A DNA stretch of 64,000 bases from positions 23,469,784-23,533,783 of the forward strand of contig NC_136004.1 of NCBI RefSeq assembly GCF_048128805.1, given 5' to 3'. The notes beneath the pieces were generated by a model. It did not search any database. It was not told where the DNA came from and worked only from the letters and a program-made list of their open reading frames with translations. The DNA comes from Centroberyx gerrardi (taxonomy: Eukaryota; Chordata; Actinopteri; Beryciformes; Berycidae). The translations under genes were made by a program, and so were the position numbers. Below are positions 25,661-38,444 of this stretch, one piece after another; position 1 is the first letter of the stretch; each line of letters begins with the position of its first letter.

Positions 25661-26253
25661 CTGAGGACCATGCAGAGGCTGACTGAGCCATCCTGTCCTT
25701 TAAGCTGACTCAGCAGTTCTGACTCACTGAGGACCCGGCCGGAGTGGATCAGCACCAGCCGCCCTGTGCGGGTCCCCAACCGCTCTGCTACACACACTTT
25801 CAGCTGCACACACACACACACCACACACACATAAACACACTGTGTCAGCCAAATATTTAGCAGGCAATAATAGCACTAATGTTTGCCTAATCTCTGGCTC
25901 TGGACAGCACTATTTATAGCAGCATGCAAACAATGAATTACTGATGTTGAAATCCAGAATGTTATTTAAAATACTTTACAGCTAAAGGTGCAAATCAAGC
26001 CACCTTTGTTACAAAATAGCATACAATAAAATGAATCAATACAAAAATAAATAAATAAACATATCATTAGAGGGAGTGACGCATCACTATATTTGCCCCC
26101 ATCATCACCGCCCGTGCCGACCTGTCTGACGGTGCAGTCTCCTCTCACGGTGAAGTCTTCCCTCTCTGTGAGACTTTTGACAGCAACCCGGATCATTTCA
26201 GAGTATTCACATTCACGTGATGCTCTCGGCTCATCCCTCACCGCGCCGGACAT
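20060..26253 (-). CDS. ubqln1: Ubiquilin (ubqln1 locus), UBL-STI1-UBA shuttle factor, divergent
   Basis: Eleven exons read on the minus strand: 26253-26122, 25803-25661, 25375-25248, 24690-24428, 23596-23423, 23197-23032, 22401-22280, 22005-21922, 21417-21302, 21101-20933 and 20203-20060 (1641 nt, 546 aa; human UBQLN1 589). Residues 20-92 form a ubiquitin-like domain ([13 protein letters not shown]...[10 protein letters not shown]). 150-240 and 337-440 are STI1 repeats ([64 protein letters not shown]). 500-546 is a UBA domain ([20 protein letters not shown]). Ubiquilins carry ubiquitylated or hydrophobic clients to the proteasome. The block after [11 protein letters not shown], normally [17 protein letters not shown], is not recognisable. 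Intron 6 uses a GC donor. Synteny gives the symbol; a diverged paralogue is possible. Confidence 0.88.
20246..20277. repeat. (GT)n in last ubqln1 intron
   Basis: GT run about 43 bp upstream (in ubqln1 sense) of the UBA exon acceptor. Confidence 0.9.
22044..22077. repeat. (GT)n in ubqln1 intron 7
   Basis: About 34 bp of GT, 39 bp upstream (in gene sense) of the exon 8 acceptor. Confidence 0.9.
23346..23405. repeat. Compound (GT)n(GA)n in ubqln1 intron 5
   Basis: GT repeat passing into GA repeat, starting about 18 nt past the exon 5 donor (gene sense). Confidence 0.9.
25631..25659. repeat. (GT)n fused to the ubqln1 exon 2 donor
   Basis: In gene sense the donor reads CAG|GTACACACACAC, so a CA repeat begins at intron position 3. 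Confidence 0.92.
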
Positions 26254-27572
26254 CTCCGTCCTGTCCCGGGCTGACGGACGGACGGACGGACGGACGGTGG
26301 AGGACTTGGAGAGGAGAGGAGCGCGTGGTCCCGGTGCGTCCGGTCTGTCCGATGACGAGGCAGAAAGTTGTCCGGATGGATGCCGAGTCTGACCCGACTG
26401 CGCAGGGAGGCGGACAGATCCCGTTATGTCACAGTTTCTGTTCCCCGTTACCTTTTATCCTTTACAGCTTTAAACATTAGGCTCATTATGTAGCCAGAGT
26501 CAACTTAAAGATACAGGCCTAGTTTACCCCAAAATGATCAAATTAAGTCATTAAACATTTCAAATTGTAATTTTTGAGGTACTGGCACTTTACTTGAGCA
26601 TTTCCATTTTGTGAGACTTTATACTTTTACTCCACTAGTAGGACATTTCAGAGGGAAATATTGCACTTTTTACTCCACTAGGCCTACATCTATTTGACGG
26701 CACTTTGCAGAATAATGTTTTACATGCAAAACATACAATAAGCTCATAAAATATGTTGCATTTTTAGAGTTTAAACTCCTCATCAGTATATGGAGCAGTT
26801 AGACCTACAACATTTAAATACTTCTTATGTTAATGCATTAATAATTTAACACTCTGAAAGGGACCGTTCTTCATAATGAGTAGGCTACTTTTACTTTTGA
26901 TACTCCTACATTTTACTGCTAATACTTATATAAATGTTTGAATGCAGAACCTTTACTTTTAATGAAGCATTTTTCAATTATAGTATTATTACTTTTACTT
27001 AAGTAAACGATATGAGCACTTTTTCCACCTCTGGTGGTTTATTATTTAAAGTGACATTTCATGGTTTTATTTTTTGAGGTGTAAAGACTGATTAACTTAA
27101 AGAGTTTAGATGGAACTAACTCGCTGTGTTTGGTAGCCTGCTGTGCTAACTTTTGTTTCTACTGAGGCTGAGTAGATACTGACTGAATTTTTTTATTTTT
27201 TTATTTTGTAATAATACAGAAATACAGAGATAAGGTATGCAAAAAAAGTGAGACCTAATGTTTTCACTGGAAAAGAACTTTATTTACTTAACAGTGAGAT
27301 AAACAAAAACAAAACAAAAACCCCAAACAAACAAAAACATACATTTCACATCTGTCATTTTGGCATTATAACCCAGGGGAACTTGGGGTACACAGCGCAG
27401 CTTGGACAGTACTGGAGAGGCAATGGCACCTTTTCGCCTGTAGGAGGCAGCACTGGATACCAAGCCATCACCTCAACACATATACACTTCACGCTTTGTT
27501 AGTGCATCATTTTCAAAAGCTTATTAAATCAGCTGCGGAATACATCCCACTAAGTCGGGAGTGTGTCTTGAA

Positions 27573-27607
<35 letters not shown>

Positions 27608-27786
27608 TGTGTGTGTCTGGGCTGACGGGGTAGGGAGGGGGCATGCATAGTGTGCCGACATGGAGACTGGGGGAGAAACCTTAAAAACTAAGGGGAGGGA
27701 ACCCTGACGATAATCAGCAGTGGTTTTCTTCATTTGTTCGCTCATTTGTTTCATTTTGCAGTTAATGTCTCTTCCTGCTGGAATCT
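26254..27786. other. gkap1 3' end to ubqln1 5' end spacer
   Basis: Both genes are on the minus strand. The left end (26254-26460) is the GC-rich ubqln1 promoter/5' UTR area, with a GACG(GACG)n tandem at about 26272-26296. About 26575-27033 is a diverged repeat. About 27240-27786 is the gkap1 3' UTR, with reverse-strand AATAAA at 27284-27279 and a GT microsatellite at 27576-27616. Confidence 0.55.
26575..27033. mobile_element. Diverged teleost interspersed repeat (short DNA-transposon type)
   Basis: The sequence is dominated by phrases such as TACTTTTACTCCACTAG, TTTTACTTAAGTAAA and GAGCACTTTTTCCACCTCTG, seen widely in fish genomes as short AT-rich nonautonomous elements. A related copy lies at 53626-54178. 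No flanking duplication is readable. Confidence 0.5.
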
Positions 27787-30700
27787 TCATAGATCTGACT
27801 CCGAACCTTTCTTCCCCTTCTTGTTTCCCTGCCGATCAGAAAACACCAGGAAGAGCATTAGTTATCCATGGAGATCCAAGGAAGTATATATTTTTTTAAA
27901 TCAAGCCACTTGACATACTGTATCATACATTTGAAAGGACAAACATTTACTTACCAACAAATACAGAGCTTTATGACTAATTGTTTGGTAAATCTTTCGA
28001 ATCAGAGTCATTACGGGGCCTGACACAACTGAATGAGATCAACAAATGATGACCTGCAAGTTGCTGGATTCACAAAGCAGGTGCTCTAATTAGATCAAAT
28101 CCTATTTTCTCATTATCGAATCAGGGTTGTTCGCTATGTCAAAGTGGCTTGACTCTTTGGTAAACAAGTCTGGTTAAGACCAGGGGAGAGCACACTGGGG
28201 AACAACAAAAAACAAAACTTTTTGCTTGGTTTACCACTCAACTACTTAGCAACACATAATAAAATGAAAAGCACAATGAAGAATAGTGGAATTACTACAG
28301 TAAGTTGTGTTTTACCACTTGTATCTGTCTGTTTAACTGATACAGTTTATTTGTCCCTGCTCTTCTGGAAGAGAGTGTTGGATGACTCAATCAGGTTTGG
28401 GGTCAATTCGGTCAATAAAAAAAACAAAAAAAACTGCAAAACATTAATGCAGAGAGTGGGAATTATGGGCCAGGACCAAAAGCGAGTTCTGGCATATTGT
28501 TGAGGTGTCCATGTGAAGAAAGACAAACAAATAAAGTCTTAATGAACCTTGGTCAACAGATCATCAATGAAATACCTTATTTCCATACATGGAACTGTGC
28601 CGAAAAAACAAAGAACACCTTACTTAAAATTGTCTGGAACTGAAACTGACCAAGCCTGACCTCTGCTGGATACAGTAACACACTGAAATGTTCTCCATCC
28701 TACTGTGCTTCTGTGCTTTGCTGTCCTGTAGCTGCAGCTTTAGTTACCTTGGCCAACTTTCTACTGCTCCTGACCTATTGGCTGACATTTCTCTGGTCTA
28801 GAGAGAGGGGGGGGGGGGGGGGGGGGGAGGAACACACACACACACGCACACACACACACCACCATGTATGCACACACATGAATGTTAGCAAACAGACACA
28901 CACAAACAGATGCAGATATGTACACAGGCAATCCCACACACACACACACACACACAATACTGATCAACACTGCGTAAACAGGATGCATCATGGCTTCACA
29001 CAGAGTGAAAGCACAGCAGCATCCTGTCTCTCTACACCTCAACTCAAGGCCTCAACACAAGACTAAATGGATACAGACCCTGTATAGAAACTGAGACACA
29101 TCTCCTGCTGTCCTGCCCAAAATATCAGATAATTAGAGAAGAAAATAATAATCCCAAACTTTGGTTTCCTCCCACAAGAACAGAAGTTACCATTTGTTCT
29201 TGGAGAACATGAGAAGCCCATGCCACTAGCAGCAAAGTTAGAATTTTGATTATATTGTTGTTGCTATAATTGTTGATATTGATATATTATAGATTATGTG
29301 CTGAAAACTATTGATTCATGTTTGCAATGTTACTACAAGTGAAGCACTGTATTGCTTTGGCAACACAGGTCTCTTTCCTGGCAAGCCAATAAAGCTAATT
29401 GGCTAATTTGAATTAGCTTTATTGATGCAGACATGATACTAAAATCAAAGTCCAGTTATTACCGGTTATGGTCACATTGCTGGACACTAGCCATAAAATA
29501 ACTGAGTGAGTGAGCAAGCGAGTGATTATTTGTATTCTTACCTGATGTTTTGGCTGTTCTGACTGTAGGCCTTTGACTTTGGACTTCTCTTGTTCAAGGG
29601 CAGCGTGCAGTAATGTTACCTAAAGAAAAATACACAGTTATTCAGTCAGAGGCCAACCGATAATGCTTACTGGGGTTTAGCAACTTTCAATGCATATGCA
29701 CAACTCTAATCTCACACACCTGTGACGACAGTTCTTCTTTGATATTTAGTAGCTCTTCCACCTGTAGAAGGATTTCTGCTTTATCTTTCACTGAAGGAGG
29801 AGAGAGATTGGAAACAACAGGAAATTAAAATTAGACTGATCATATCAAACCTCCATTATACAGGGGAATGAAAGGGTTTTTATGTTGCCGTTTTGGCAAT
29901 GTACAACTCACTCTCTCCCTGCTGGAGCATCTTAAGCAGCTGGGCATTTCTTGCTTTCACCTCTTTGTACTTCCCCTGCAGAGTTGAGGAGCAAGAAGAA
30001 AGAACCAGGGTTTAGGAACTATTTTGTTATGATTTCAGGTATTTAGACATACAGAAATTCAAGAGTGAAATGCATTCTGCCTTAAATTAAGCAGGCTTAA
30101 GTGAGAACTACTGAAAAAGAGTTTCTCTTTCTTACCAGTGACAATGTAAAGGGAAGCACTATTAGATATGCATGGTCAACACTTGCTAGTTTTAGAGAAG
30201 GGATAGCAGCATGGTACCCATACAGGAAAATACCTGAACTGGCTGTATTAATGGCTCTGGGTACACAGTTAATGAATAAAGATAAACTACCCATGAATTG
30301 AGATTACCAGAAAATGAGACTATCCAGTGAAATAACAGAATGATTAGTTAACTGCTTACGACTGCTGACCTCCCATTGTGAGATGGTCTTCTTTAGCTTA
30401 TCGATCTCCTGGTCTTTCTTCTCCAGGTCATACTTCAGCTGCTCTGCTCGGGGGTCCTGAAAAGAGGGGCGGGGAAGGAGAGGGTGGCAAGAGAGTGAGG
30501 CAAGACAAATTCATACTTTACCACCAATTCAAATAAGTAAGGGAAAAAAAAAAAAAGATTCACTCTCTTAAACTATTCGTACTGTAAGTCATTGTGGGCT
30601 CAAGTCGTGAGTAGTCTACAAGATGTGCGAATTGGATAATCTCACATTTATTCAATCACTGGAAAAATGGGCAGAAGAGGGATGTAAATTTTACAACATG

Positions 30701-33349
30701 ACAAGAGCAGCAAAATTGGAATCGCCTTAGGAAATGAAAGTAGTAGCGTTTCCCCAAAAGCCTGAAATCCTGAGGTAAAAAGAAAGATTTCACCTTTGAT
30801 CTTAATTGGGCCTTCAAAGGCATTTCAACATGTATGGGTGCTCTGTGTTCTCCCCGAGATAGACCAGATGAAAAGGGTCCACATGACAACTGCTCAGTGT
30901 CAAAAAACCTAATAAAATTCAACTATGTGTGCAAGCTTTGTTCAAGTTTCTCTTATCCGAGTGACTGTGAGTGAGCAGGTACTGGTGAGCAAGATTCATC
31001 AAGATTCAGCTCAAGGTTAAGTTCAACAAGACAAATGGACATGGGATAGATCTGTTGCTAGGATCGAACCGGTGACCCTTCCATCACTTTGTACCAATGC
31101 CACCGTTAGTCATTGATGTCATTGCATGTCATTGAAGTTTTGTTTATTACATTGTACCGTGGTTGTGTTGGACCGTGAAGCCCATATCACTTATTGAATC
31201 GCATCGTGAGATAAGCATATCGTCCCATCCCTAGTACTGAGCAGTCTCTCAATGCATGTGTGTTTCTGTCAGTCCATCTCACCGGTTCGTGCTCTGTGGA
31301 GGTGTTGACCTCTTGTCCCTGGCTGCTGGTGTACTGCTCACGTCTCTTCTCCCGCTGCACGATCCGACTGACGTCATCCTCCAGCTTATTAAAGAACCGC
31401 TCCTCCTGCCCCGTCCCGGGTGCTGGATTCGCTACTCTGGCTTCCTGGATGGGATCATGTGGTCAGTGGGTTCAGTGTTTCAATAGTGATGTGCCACGTC
31501 ATACATGACATTTCTTCTCCAAATAAAACCCTGTACTAATGATTTACATACAGCAGATTAAATAATGTTACTCCAACTGTGTTGCATTGACAACCTGACA
31601 ATACAGATGAATGACAGAGTTAAGAAGTGAAAATGAGGCACTTTACTCACCTCTTTCTCCTGTTTCTTATTCAGATGTTCTGCAAACAGAGTATTTCAAC
31701 ATAAATGTTATTAAACAGATTGTTGTAAAGAAAATGCAAATTTCCTAATTTCAGTATTTAATTTCTAGAGTTGGAAAGTACTGGAAAGTAGAGTTGGTTA
31801 CAGACTGTGGATTGAGAGCCTTTAACCCTATGGACTGCACCACAGAAGGCTTATTTCTAGTTTTCTCTCTCCTGTGCAACTGACAAACACGTGTCTCTCA
31901 CCTGCACTGCCCTCTGCCTGGAAGTCCTGCAGGGAAACAGTCTTTTTGTCTTTTCCCTGTTGGTTCTTCTTCTTCTCCTTCTTCCCTCCTGCCTCTTTCC
32001 CTCCTCGCGACTTAGGCGAAGATGTGTGTGTGTTGCTCTGTTTAAGAAAAGCATATAATTTGACTTTAAATATCTTATAATTAACTACAACTTTAAAAAA
32101 AAAAAAAGCAGTGACAAAAAAATCTGCTGTGAATGGGACTTTTTTCATACTTTTTTTTGTTGGAACGTGTCCATCAACACTACATAGAGACTCACACAGG
32201 CCAGGCTGCCATGTTCATGGGACAAACACTGGGGGGCAACCTATGTGTTATAAGCGTGGTGTACCTGTTTCTGTTGTTCGTACTCCAGTTTGCTAAGAAT
32301 CAAGGCCTTTTCCAAGTCTGCCTCATACAGCTCACTGGTTATCTACAGAAGGGAAGAGGAAAACAGAGATGATGAAGGACACCACTTAGGGCTGGGCGAT
32401 ATGGACAAAATTAATATTAAATGAATCACAGTAAAACATTACTCATCACCTGCTCACAAGTTTGCCCTTTGATATGTGAGGGTTGGCGTCGTCCTACCTG
32501 CTCATCCCTCTGCTTCCACTGCTGCCACCCCTCTGAGGGCGTATTGTGGTCCCCTGGTACAGGATTGAGAAGTTCATTGGCTACTCCTTGAAGCGATGTG
32601 ATGGGAGATGGCGCAGAAGACTTCTGAGGGATCTTCTTGAAGGCCAGAGTTCGTAACTGGCAGAAAAGAAACAAAAATCAAAACAGAGACTATTATTTTT
32701 ATGACCAACTTGCTCTAGTGTTAGCTATAGAAAATGTCAGCATGTGTGTGCATGGACAGTAGCAACTATCTTTTATTCCCCAGTATTAACAGCTTGATTA
32801 CTGTATGGTACCTGAAGTTGGCGGTCAGGCCCTACGACATCCCTCAGTCTTAACTGATTTCACTGAAAAAATGTCACTTGAAGCAACATAACCTCTAGCT
32901 GAGAGCAAACCATTACAAGCTGCAGAACATTATCTCACTATTCATTGCCCTATTCCACTCTGCACTACTATCTGCAGTTTCACTTGAGGGGAAATGAAAC
33001 TGAAGGAGGCTGTAAACACAAATGCTATTCGTGGTTGTGAACAAAATATAAGCCATGTCCAACTTGGCACAAAAAGGGATGAGGCAGAGGGTCAGTCACT
33101 CACCTCGTTCGCCTCACTCTGTTGCTGCTCTTTCTTTTTCTTTTTCTTGTCTTTCTTCTTGTCGTTGTTCTGAGCGGGTTTCCCCCCGGCTGCTGCCTTT
33201 CCTTGCCGGCTCTTCCCGGATGAGTCCCGTCCACCTTTGGTCGTGGTCTTCCCCGCCTCGGAGTTGTCGGAGTCCGAATCAGAGTCGATTTGGAGCAGGG
33301 CGAACCGGGAGGCGGTGGTGGGGACGGTGATCATTGCAGACGATGCCAT
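27787..33349 (-). CDS. gkap1: G kinase-anchoring protein 1 (GKAP42)
   Basis: Eleven coding exons on the minus strand: 33349-33104, 32656-32498, 32342-32265, 32037-31902, 31679-31651, 31444-31283, 30456-30370, 29975-29912, 29790-29720, 29619-29542 and 27828-27787 (1152 nt, 383 aa; human 366). The start [20 protein letters not shown] is nearly the human N-terminus. Next come a Lys-rich [12 protein letters not shown] block, [34 protein letters not shown], a [15 protein letters not shown] segment and a C-terminal coiled coil ([20 protein letters not shown]...). The end, [11 protein letters not shown], matches the family. GKAP1 is a Golgi-associated protein that anchors cGMP-dependent protein kinase I alpha and also binds signalling partners. 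Exon 5 is 29 nt. An upstream Met (9 codons earlier) is in frame, but MASS aligns with the family start. Confidence 0.92.
28807..28827. repeat. G21 homopolymer in gkap1 intron 10
   Basis: Twenty-one consecutive G (C21 in the gkap1 transcript), followed by CA repeats to about 28957. The G-run could form quadruplex structures; length may be affected by assembly error. Confidence 0.85.
29050..29423 (+). mobile_element. Truncated LINE remnant (L1-like ORF2 C-terminus and 3' end)
   Basis: From 29081 the plus strand reads [21 protein letters not shown], the Cys-containing C-terminal motif of L1-clade reverse-transcriptase proteins in fish. It ends in GCCAATAAAGCTAATTGG, a LINE 3' tail. The rest of ORF2 is absent and the frame is interrupted downstream. 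It lies in gkap1 intron 10. Confidence 0.6.
31040..31140 (-). mobile_element. tRNA-derived SINE fragment
   Basis: A perfect pol III B box GGTTCGATCC is present on the minus strand (31070-31061), within GGTCACCGGTTCGATCCTAGC. No cloverleaf or A box is intact, so it is a SINE remnant rather than a tRNA gene. Confidence 0.5.
31141..31236. mobile_element. hAT MITE end fragment
   Basis: Ends in ATATCGTCCCATCCCTA, the reverse complement of the TAGGGATGGGACGATAT terminus frequent in fish hAT MITEs. Only this end is recognisable, abutting the SINE fragment on its left. Confidence 0.5.
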
Positions 33350-35586
33350 TGAGAAAAAATTAACTGATGGCAAAAAGAGAAGCCAGTCCTCTATTAGACA
33401 AACAATTAAGTGGGAATAACTTGAAGCCGGTCATAAAACAATAAGTTAGCTGCCATTTGCAACCTTTGTTCAACAAGCAATCATATTTCGACTTCTAACT
33501 ATAACGTTACTGAAAGGAACACACTGTAAAGTTACTGTGTTTGATGTACCGTTATTCTTCAAAAGACCCATTAACGCTAAAGTGTTTCGGACTAGGCTAT
33601 GCCGTTGCTAACAGCCAAATGACAGACGTAGCTAGCATTACATTGCAGTAAGTTAGCTTTGCTAACGCCGCTTAGCCGGCTTTCGTTAGCTTCCAAACAA
33701 GTGTAAAACTAATCAAGTGTGACAGTCAGTAACGCGTTCATGGTTTCACACAGAATTTAAGTTCTTAATATACTTCTTGGCATGTGTTTAAGAGGCAGTA
33801 TGCCGGAGAAAACGTGTGTCAAAACATACTTTCACCTGTTCAAGAAGGTAGGTACCGCTGGTTACTGTACGTTCACCGCTAGCGGTCGTGTTAGTACAGC
33901 AGCCCGTTCGTACCAAAAAGGTGTGGGCTTCGCGCTTCGTAATCGCTGTTGAGCGTTGTACTTCCAGTTTGAAAGGAGACGTACCTCCTTATATGTGCCT
34001 GTCATCAACACAGAAAGACCTTGAAGTGGTGATGCAGAAGGAAAGCTTGTGTAATGTAGAATGATGAGTTAAATGGCTCATCTTGACTACCCAAATACCA
34101 AACCGTCTCACAAAACACAACACTTTCTTGTAATTGTACTCTAGGCGAGAACTTCAGGAAAGGTAATGCCAGTGATTTGGAAAGCTGTGGCCAGTGAGAG
34201 TTTCTTTTTATCTCTGAAAGGGAGGCGTGGGTGGGGAGACTGAGTGAAGAAGCTGATCCACCCACACAAGGAAGAATAGAAAGTGAGAGATGCAGATCAC
34301 TAATGGAATGTTTAATGCATTTGATTTTAATAAGAGCCACCAATATAAAATAAATTACACAGAATTCAATATATAGCTAACTAATATGAACTACAGCATA
34401 TAGTGTAGATGTAAAATGACAGTATCAAAAATATCTAATGTGTACGGAAACTTCCTACTCTACACAATTTTGATATTATTGTTACAGTGCAGAAAACAGA
34501 TCAGACTCATGTACTGGCCAGTTTAAGTGCTAGACAGTTTGAGCTCTGCAAAAAACAGGTTTTGCGTCATAATACTGTGAGTGGCTTTATCCACTTCACT
34601 ATTATATGACAAGTGCTGAGAATCAAATTGTACACACCAAAGCACTACTGTTTACAGGGCACTATTTGTTTTTACTTCTAACATGCATAGACAAACAGGT
34701 TTTCCCTAAACCATCCCTCAAACACAATAGTGTGATGCTTTTAATCAGTGGCATGAGTGCATAAAGTTTACAGTATGGGTGGCACAGTAGGACTCCGACC
34801 CCTAGCCATGGCAATGTTGATGCCATGCTGTAGCCACTGAGTGACAGGACAATTGTATTACATATTCTGAAATAACAAGGGGTTGCCAATCCCTTCATAC
34901 TCAATCAAATCGCTCCTAGTTTCAAACATTGCTCCATTACAATCAGACTGTGTGAAGGCACTTAAACTTACAGTCCTCTTCAAAGGACCCTCCACTTCAA
35001 CATATGGAGACTTTACCCATCAGTCAGCAACATTAGTAAGTTGTCTATGGTATCTTATAACAGGAGAGGCCTGGTGATAATGTTTCTGCATAAGGACTGC
35101 TCATATATCACTCTTCTAATCATTCATAGATTTAGAAATAGGACTGGAACTTCAACTTCTCTTATTTCTTTATCCCAAGAGCTTGAAACTTAAGATCCTC
35201 AAATCGTTTAAGGGGAAAAAACATGGAATGGACAATGCTGTCTTGGGATGAGACAAGAGCCTAGAACTGAGAGAACAAGCCGTGCATCATGGAAACTTTT
35301 ACTCTTTTAAGTACGAAAAACACTGCCAAGTTATTGAAAATTCTCACTGTTGTCATGACAACGCTGTCCCTTCCTCATTTTTCCTCCTCTTACTGCATGC
35401 TAAAATTGCACTCAGGACAAACAGGATCTGGGAAGTTTACGAGTCTGACCTGGGACACTGAAAACATGTCAAACATTTCAACATTAACAAACATTTCAAT
35501 CTATCAAAAAAACACTGTCCTGTCCTCATAAACGTTGCAGTTCCCACTTTTCATGAATGCACTGTTATTCCACGATCGATGCTGCG
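33350..35586. other. kif27 3' flank and gkap1 promoter region
   Basis: About 33350-33960 holds the gkap1 5' UTR and presumed promoter, with GTTAGC-type sequence and no TATA box. To the right is kif27 3' UTR. The only poly(A)-like signal I could place for kif27 is a reverse ATTAAA near 34314-34309, so the 3' UTR could be about 1.3 kb. I see no other gene in between. Confidence 0.45.
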
Positions 35587-38406
35587 TCATCTGTCAGTGT
35601 TTCTGGCCATCTCTATGGAGTCCTCCAGTACTGACTCTGTGCTGGCCTCCACTACAGAGTGGCGCCTTCTTGTGGCAGAACCAGAGACCTGCAGGTCAGC
35701 AGGGGAGATCTGTCTCAGCTCTCTGCGAGACAGACGGATTGGCGTCATCTCTAAACCTTCCCCACTGGGACCGACCCCTCCTCCGTTCCCCCCCTGGGAC
35801 TGTGTGTGTGTGTGTATCTGGGCGTACGCAGGCATCTTTGTCAATTTGTGTATTTGGAGATCAGAAGACGAGGAGGCACAGGAGTTTTGGTGCGCATGTC
35901 TCTCTGTGTGAGTCTGTATCTGGCTCGTTTTTGCCTGGTCGTTGTTTGTCTTTTTGTGTATTTGCTCAGTGTGCAGCTTTGTGTATGTCTTGTCAATGTG
36001 TGTCTTTGTCTGTACCTGCTCAGTGTGCGTCTGGCGATCGTTTGCCTTTGCGTATATCGGCATATTGTGTGTCTGTGTGTGTGAGGGATGAGCGGCAGGC
36101 TGAAGGTCTTTGAGTTTCTTCTTCAGTTGGCGGCTGGAGCTCTTGTAGAAAAACAACTCTTTCTCCAGCTGCTGTAGTCTCGCTTGGACGGCCTGCTCTG
36201 TCTCTCCTGAGCCGCCTTCTACACACACACACAGACACACACACACACGCGCATATACAGCATTGAGACAAAAGAATATGATACAGTAATTCAATACTTT
36301 CTTCATAAGCTAGTATTAATAGTGAGAGACAGACAGATGGATGGACAGACAAGAGCAAACATACAAGAGCATAGACACTGTTTGCCTCATTCACTCTCAT
36401 TCTGTATCACACTCACACTCTCAATCATAACATCGACCAGGCATGTCATCATTACAACACACAAAAGCGGGACATTAAGGAGAGGGACAGCAAAACAGAT
36501 TTCAATTTGACATCTTTAAAGATCAGTGTAAACTATATTTTATGCATAAGTGTCTTTCGAAATTCTTCTCTGTTATAGAGATGGCAATAGTTTTGATTTA
36601 GGGCAAGTAAGAATAAACTTTAGTGGTCAACCATCCTTTAAAGTAATTGTTTTAGAGGAGAACACTTTTAGAGGAGGTGTCTATCTTACACGCCACCAAA
36701 AAGAAAACCTTAACTGGCAGACCGATAATGCGATAATGTTCTTCCCAAAGGCTTGCTGCATTAGGAAATAAAAAAAATACTTTGACAACAGTTTGGTTTC
36801 GTCCTTCCTCACCTTTAAGCTGCTGCAGCAGGAGCTGGATGCTGGTCTGGTGGTCTCGGTGCTGCTGGGTGAGCCTGCGGTCTGTGTCCAGGGCGAGGCG
36901 CTGCAGGGCGGCCTCCATCTCCCTCAGCACCACCTCCTGCTCTCCGGCCTGGAGCTGCAGCTCTTCACAACGCAACCGCAAACGCTGCTCCGTCTCGCGG
37001 AGACACACCACCTGGAGAGGAGGGAGGAGGTGGGAGGAAGAGAGGACAGACATAAATGAATACACAATATGACTACAAAGGTATTTGGTCTTGTCACTTT
37101 GTTTACTCTCACCACCTGCGGAGAGGGAAGACAATGAAGGAGGAAGGATGTGAAAAGAGAGAAAAAGATAACTAATTTAGCTTATCATGCTACAATAGCA
37201 TTGCATGTTGCAGACATACCTCCTGGAGAGAAGGAGATATAGTTTAATATGGTATTACAGACATATCAGCTAGAAAGAGGGAGGAAGGTGGGGGGAGCGT
37301 GGGGGAGGGAGGGAGCGAGACAGAGAGGAGAGGTATAGTTTAATCAGCATTACAGAAATAATCAGTGCAGCTGCAATTCTGACTCACACAGACAGACCAC
37401 CTGGAGAGAGAAGGGAGGGAGGAGGAGGGAGGAAGGGAAAGAGAAAAGGAGAAACATAATACACCAGCTGGAACAGAAAGAGAGTGTGACAGCATTCAGT
37501 TTCTGACTCGACCATGGTAGAATCAATTTTTCACAAATTAATGAAAGCTGTTTTCAGCTAACTGCAGCCACCACACATACACACACATGCACGCCACTTG
37601 CAAACAGGAAGGAAGAGGGAAGGAAAAAGGAAAAGAGAGAAGAGGAAGGGAAGACAGATAGATACCATTCAGGCACTGATGTAGAAGTAAGGCGAAGAAT
37701 TAAGACGCCTGGGTTGGACAGACGAGGGGAGGAGAGGGGTGTGACACTGAACTTGAAGGCACTTGGAGAGGAGAGGTGCCGACAAAAAGCCTTTTCATAC
37801 CAAGGATGATTATGTTGTGTGAAAAACTAACAACAATGAAATAAAAATTGAATTGATGTTCTCAAATAAAGCTTGCACAGTGGCTGCAAAACTTAACTGC
37901 AGTCAAAAAAGGAACTTGCTCAGTTCATACAAAGTTCAACAAAAGATTGAAATGTATTCACTGAGGCGTCCTCTGATTACTTTCATTTGAACATTCATTC
38001 TTGCACCATGATGACATGGTTGCGTTGTTGTCCATTGTGAAGAGGTTTGAAATCGGTGAATCTTTTAAACTGCTTGAAGAAAAGAATAGGAAAAGAAATA
38101 GGGTCAAAGAGGGTTTGACGATGGTGAGTCTGTCTTGTCTTGCTGTATGCAACACTGATCATGAATCATCCTTTGCAATTCAATGCCCTGAAAAAGCATG
38201 TGATTATGAGCGGGATTTTAATTGTGTTCAAATCAAGGATCTATTGAAACAAATGAACTGCTATAAAAACCGGGGTGCAAGTTGTTGTTCCATTGTAACA
38301 AGCAGAGATAATGTAATAGTGCAATGTGTAGGAGAGAGAGACGAACACAGACAGAGAGGGAGAGCATGCAAGACAAGATGAATGAGTCAGTGGTGAGTGT
38401 GTGTCT

Positions 38407-38444
<38 letters not shown>

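Noticed and set aside
31061-31070. tRNA gene suggested by GGTTCGATCC
   Set aside because: Only the B box is present, without cloverleaf or A box; it belongs to a SINE remnant. The same applies to 4123 and 48947.
35535-36113. 192-codon plus-strand frame
   Set aside because: Antisense shadow of the kif27 last exon; the Cys/Val-rich peptide reflects the repeat-like DNA.
37201-37450. Extra kif27 exons suggested by repeated ACCTGGAGAG phrases
   Set aside because: Acceptor-like phrases are followed by no open frame matching KIF27; they look like tandem duplication of the intron edge.
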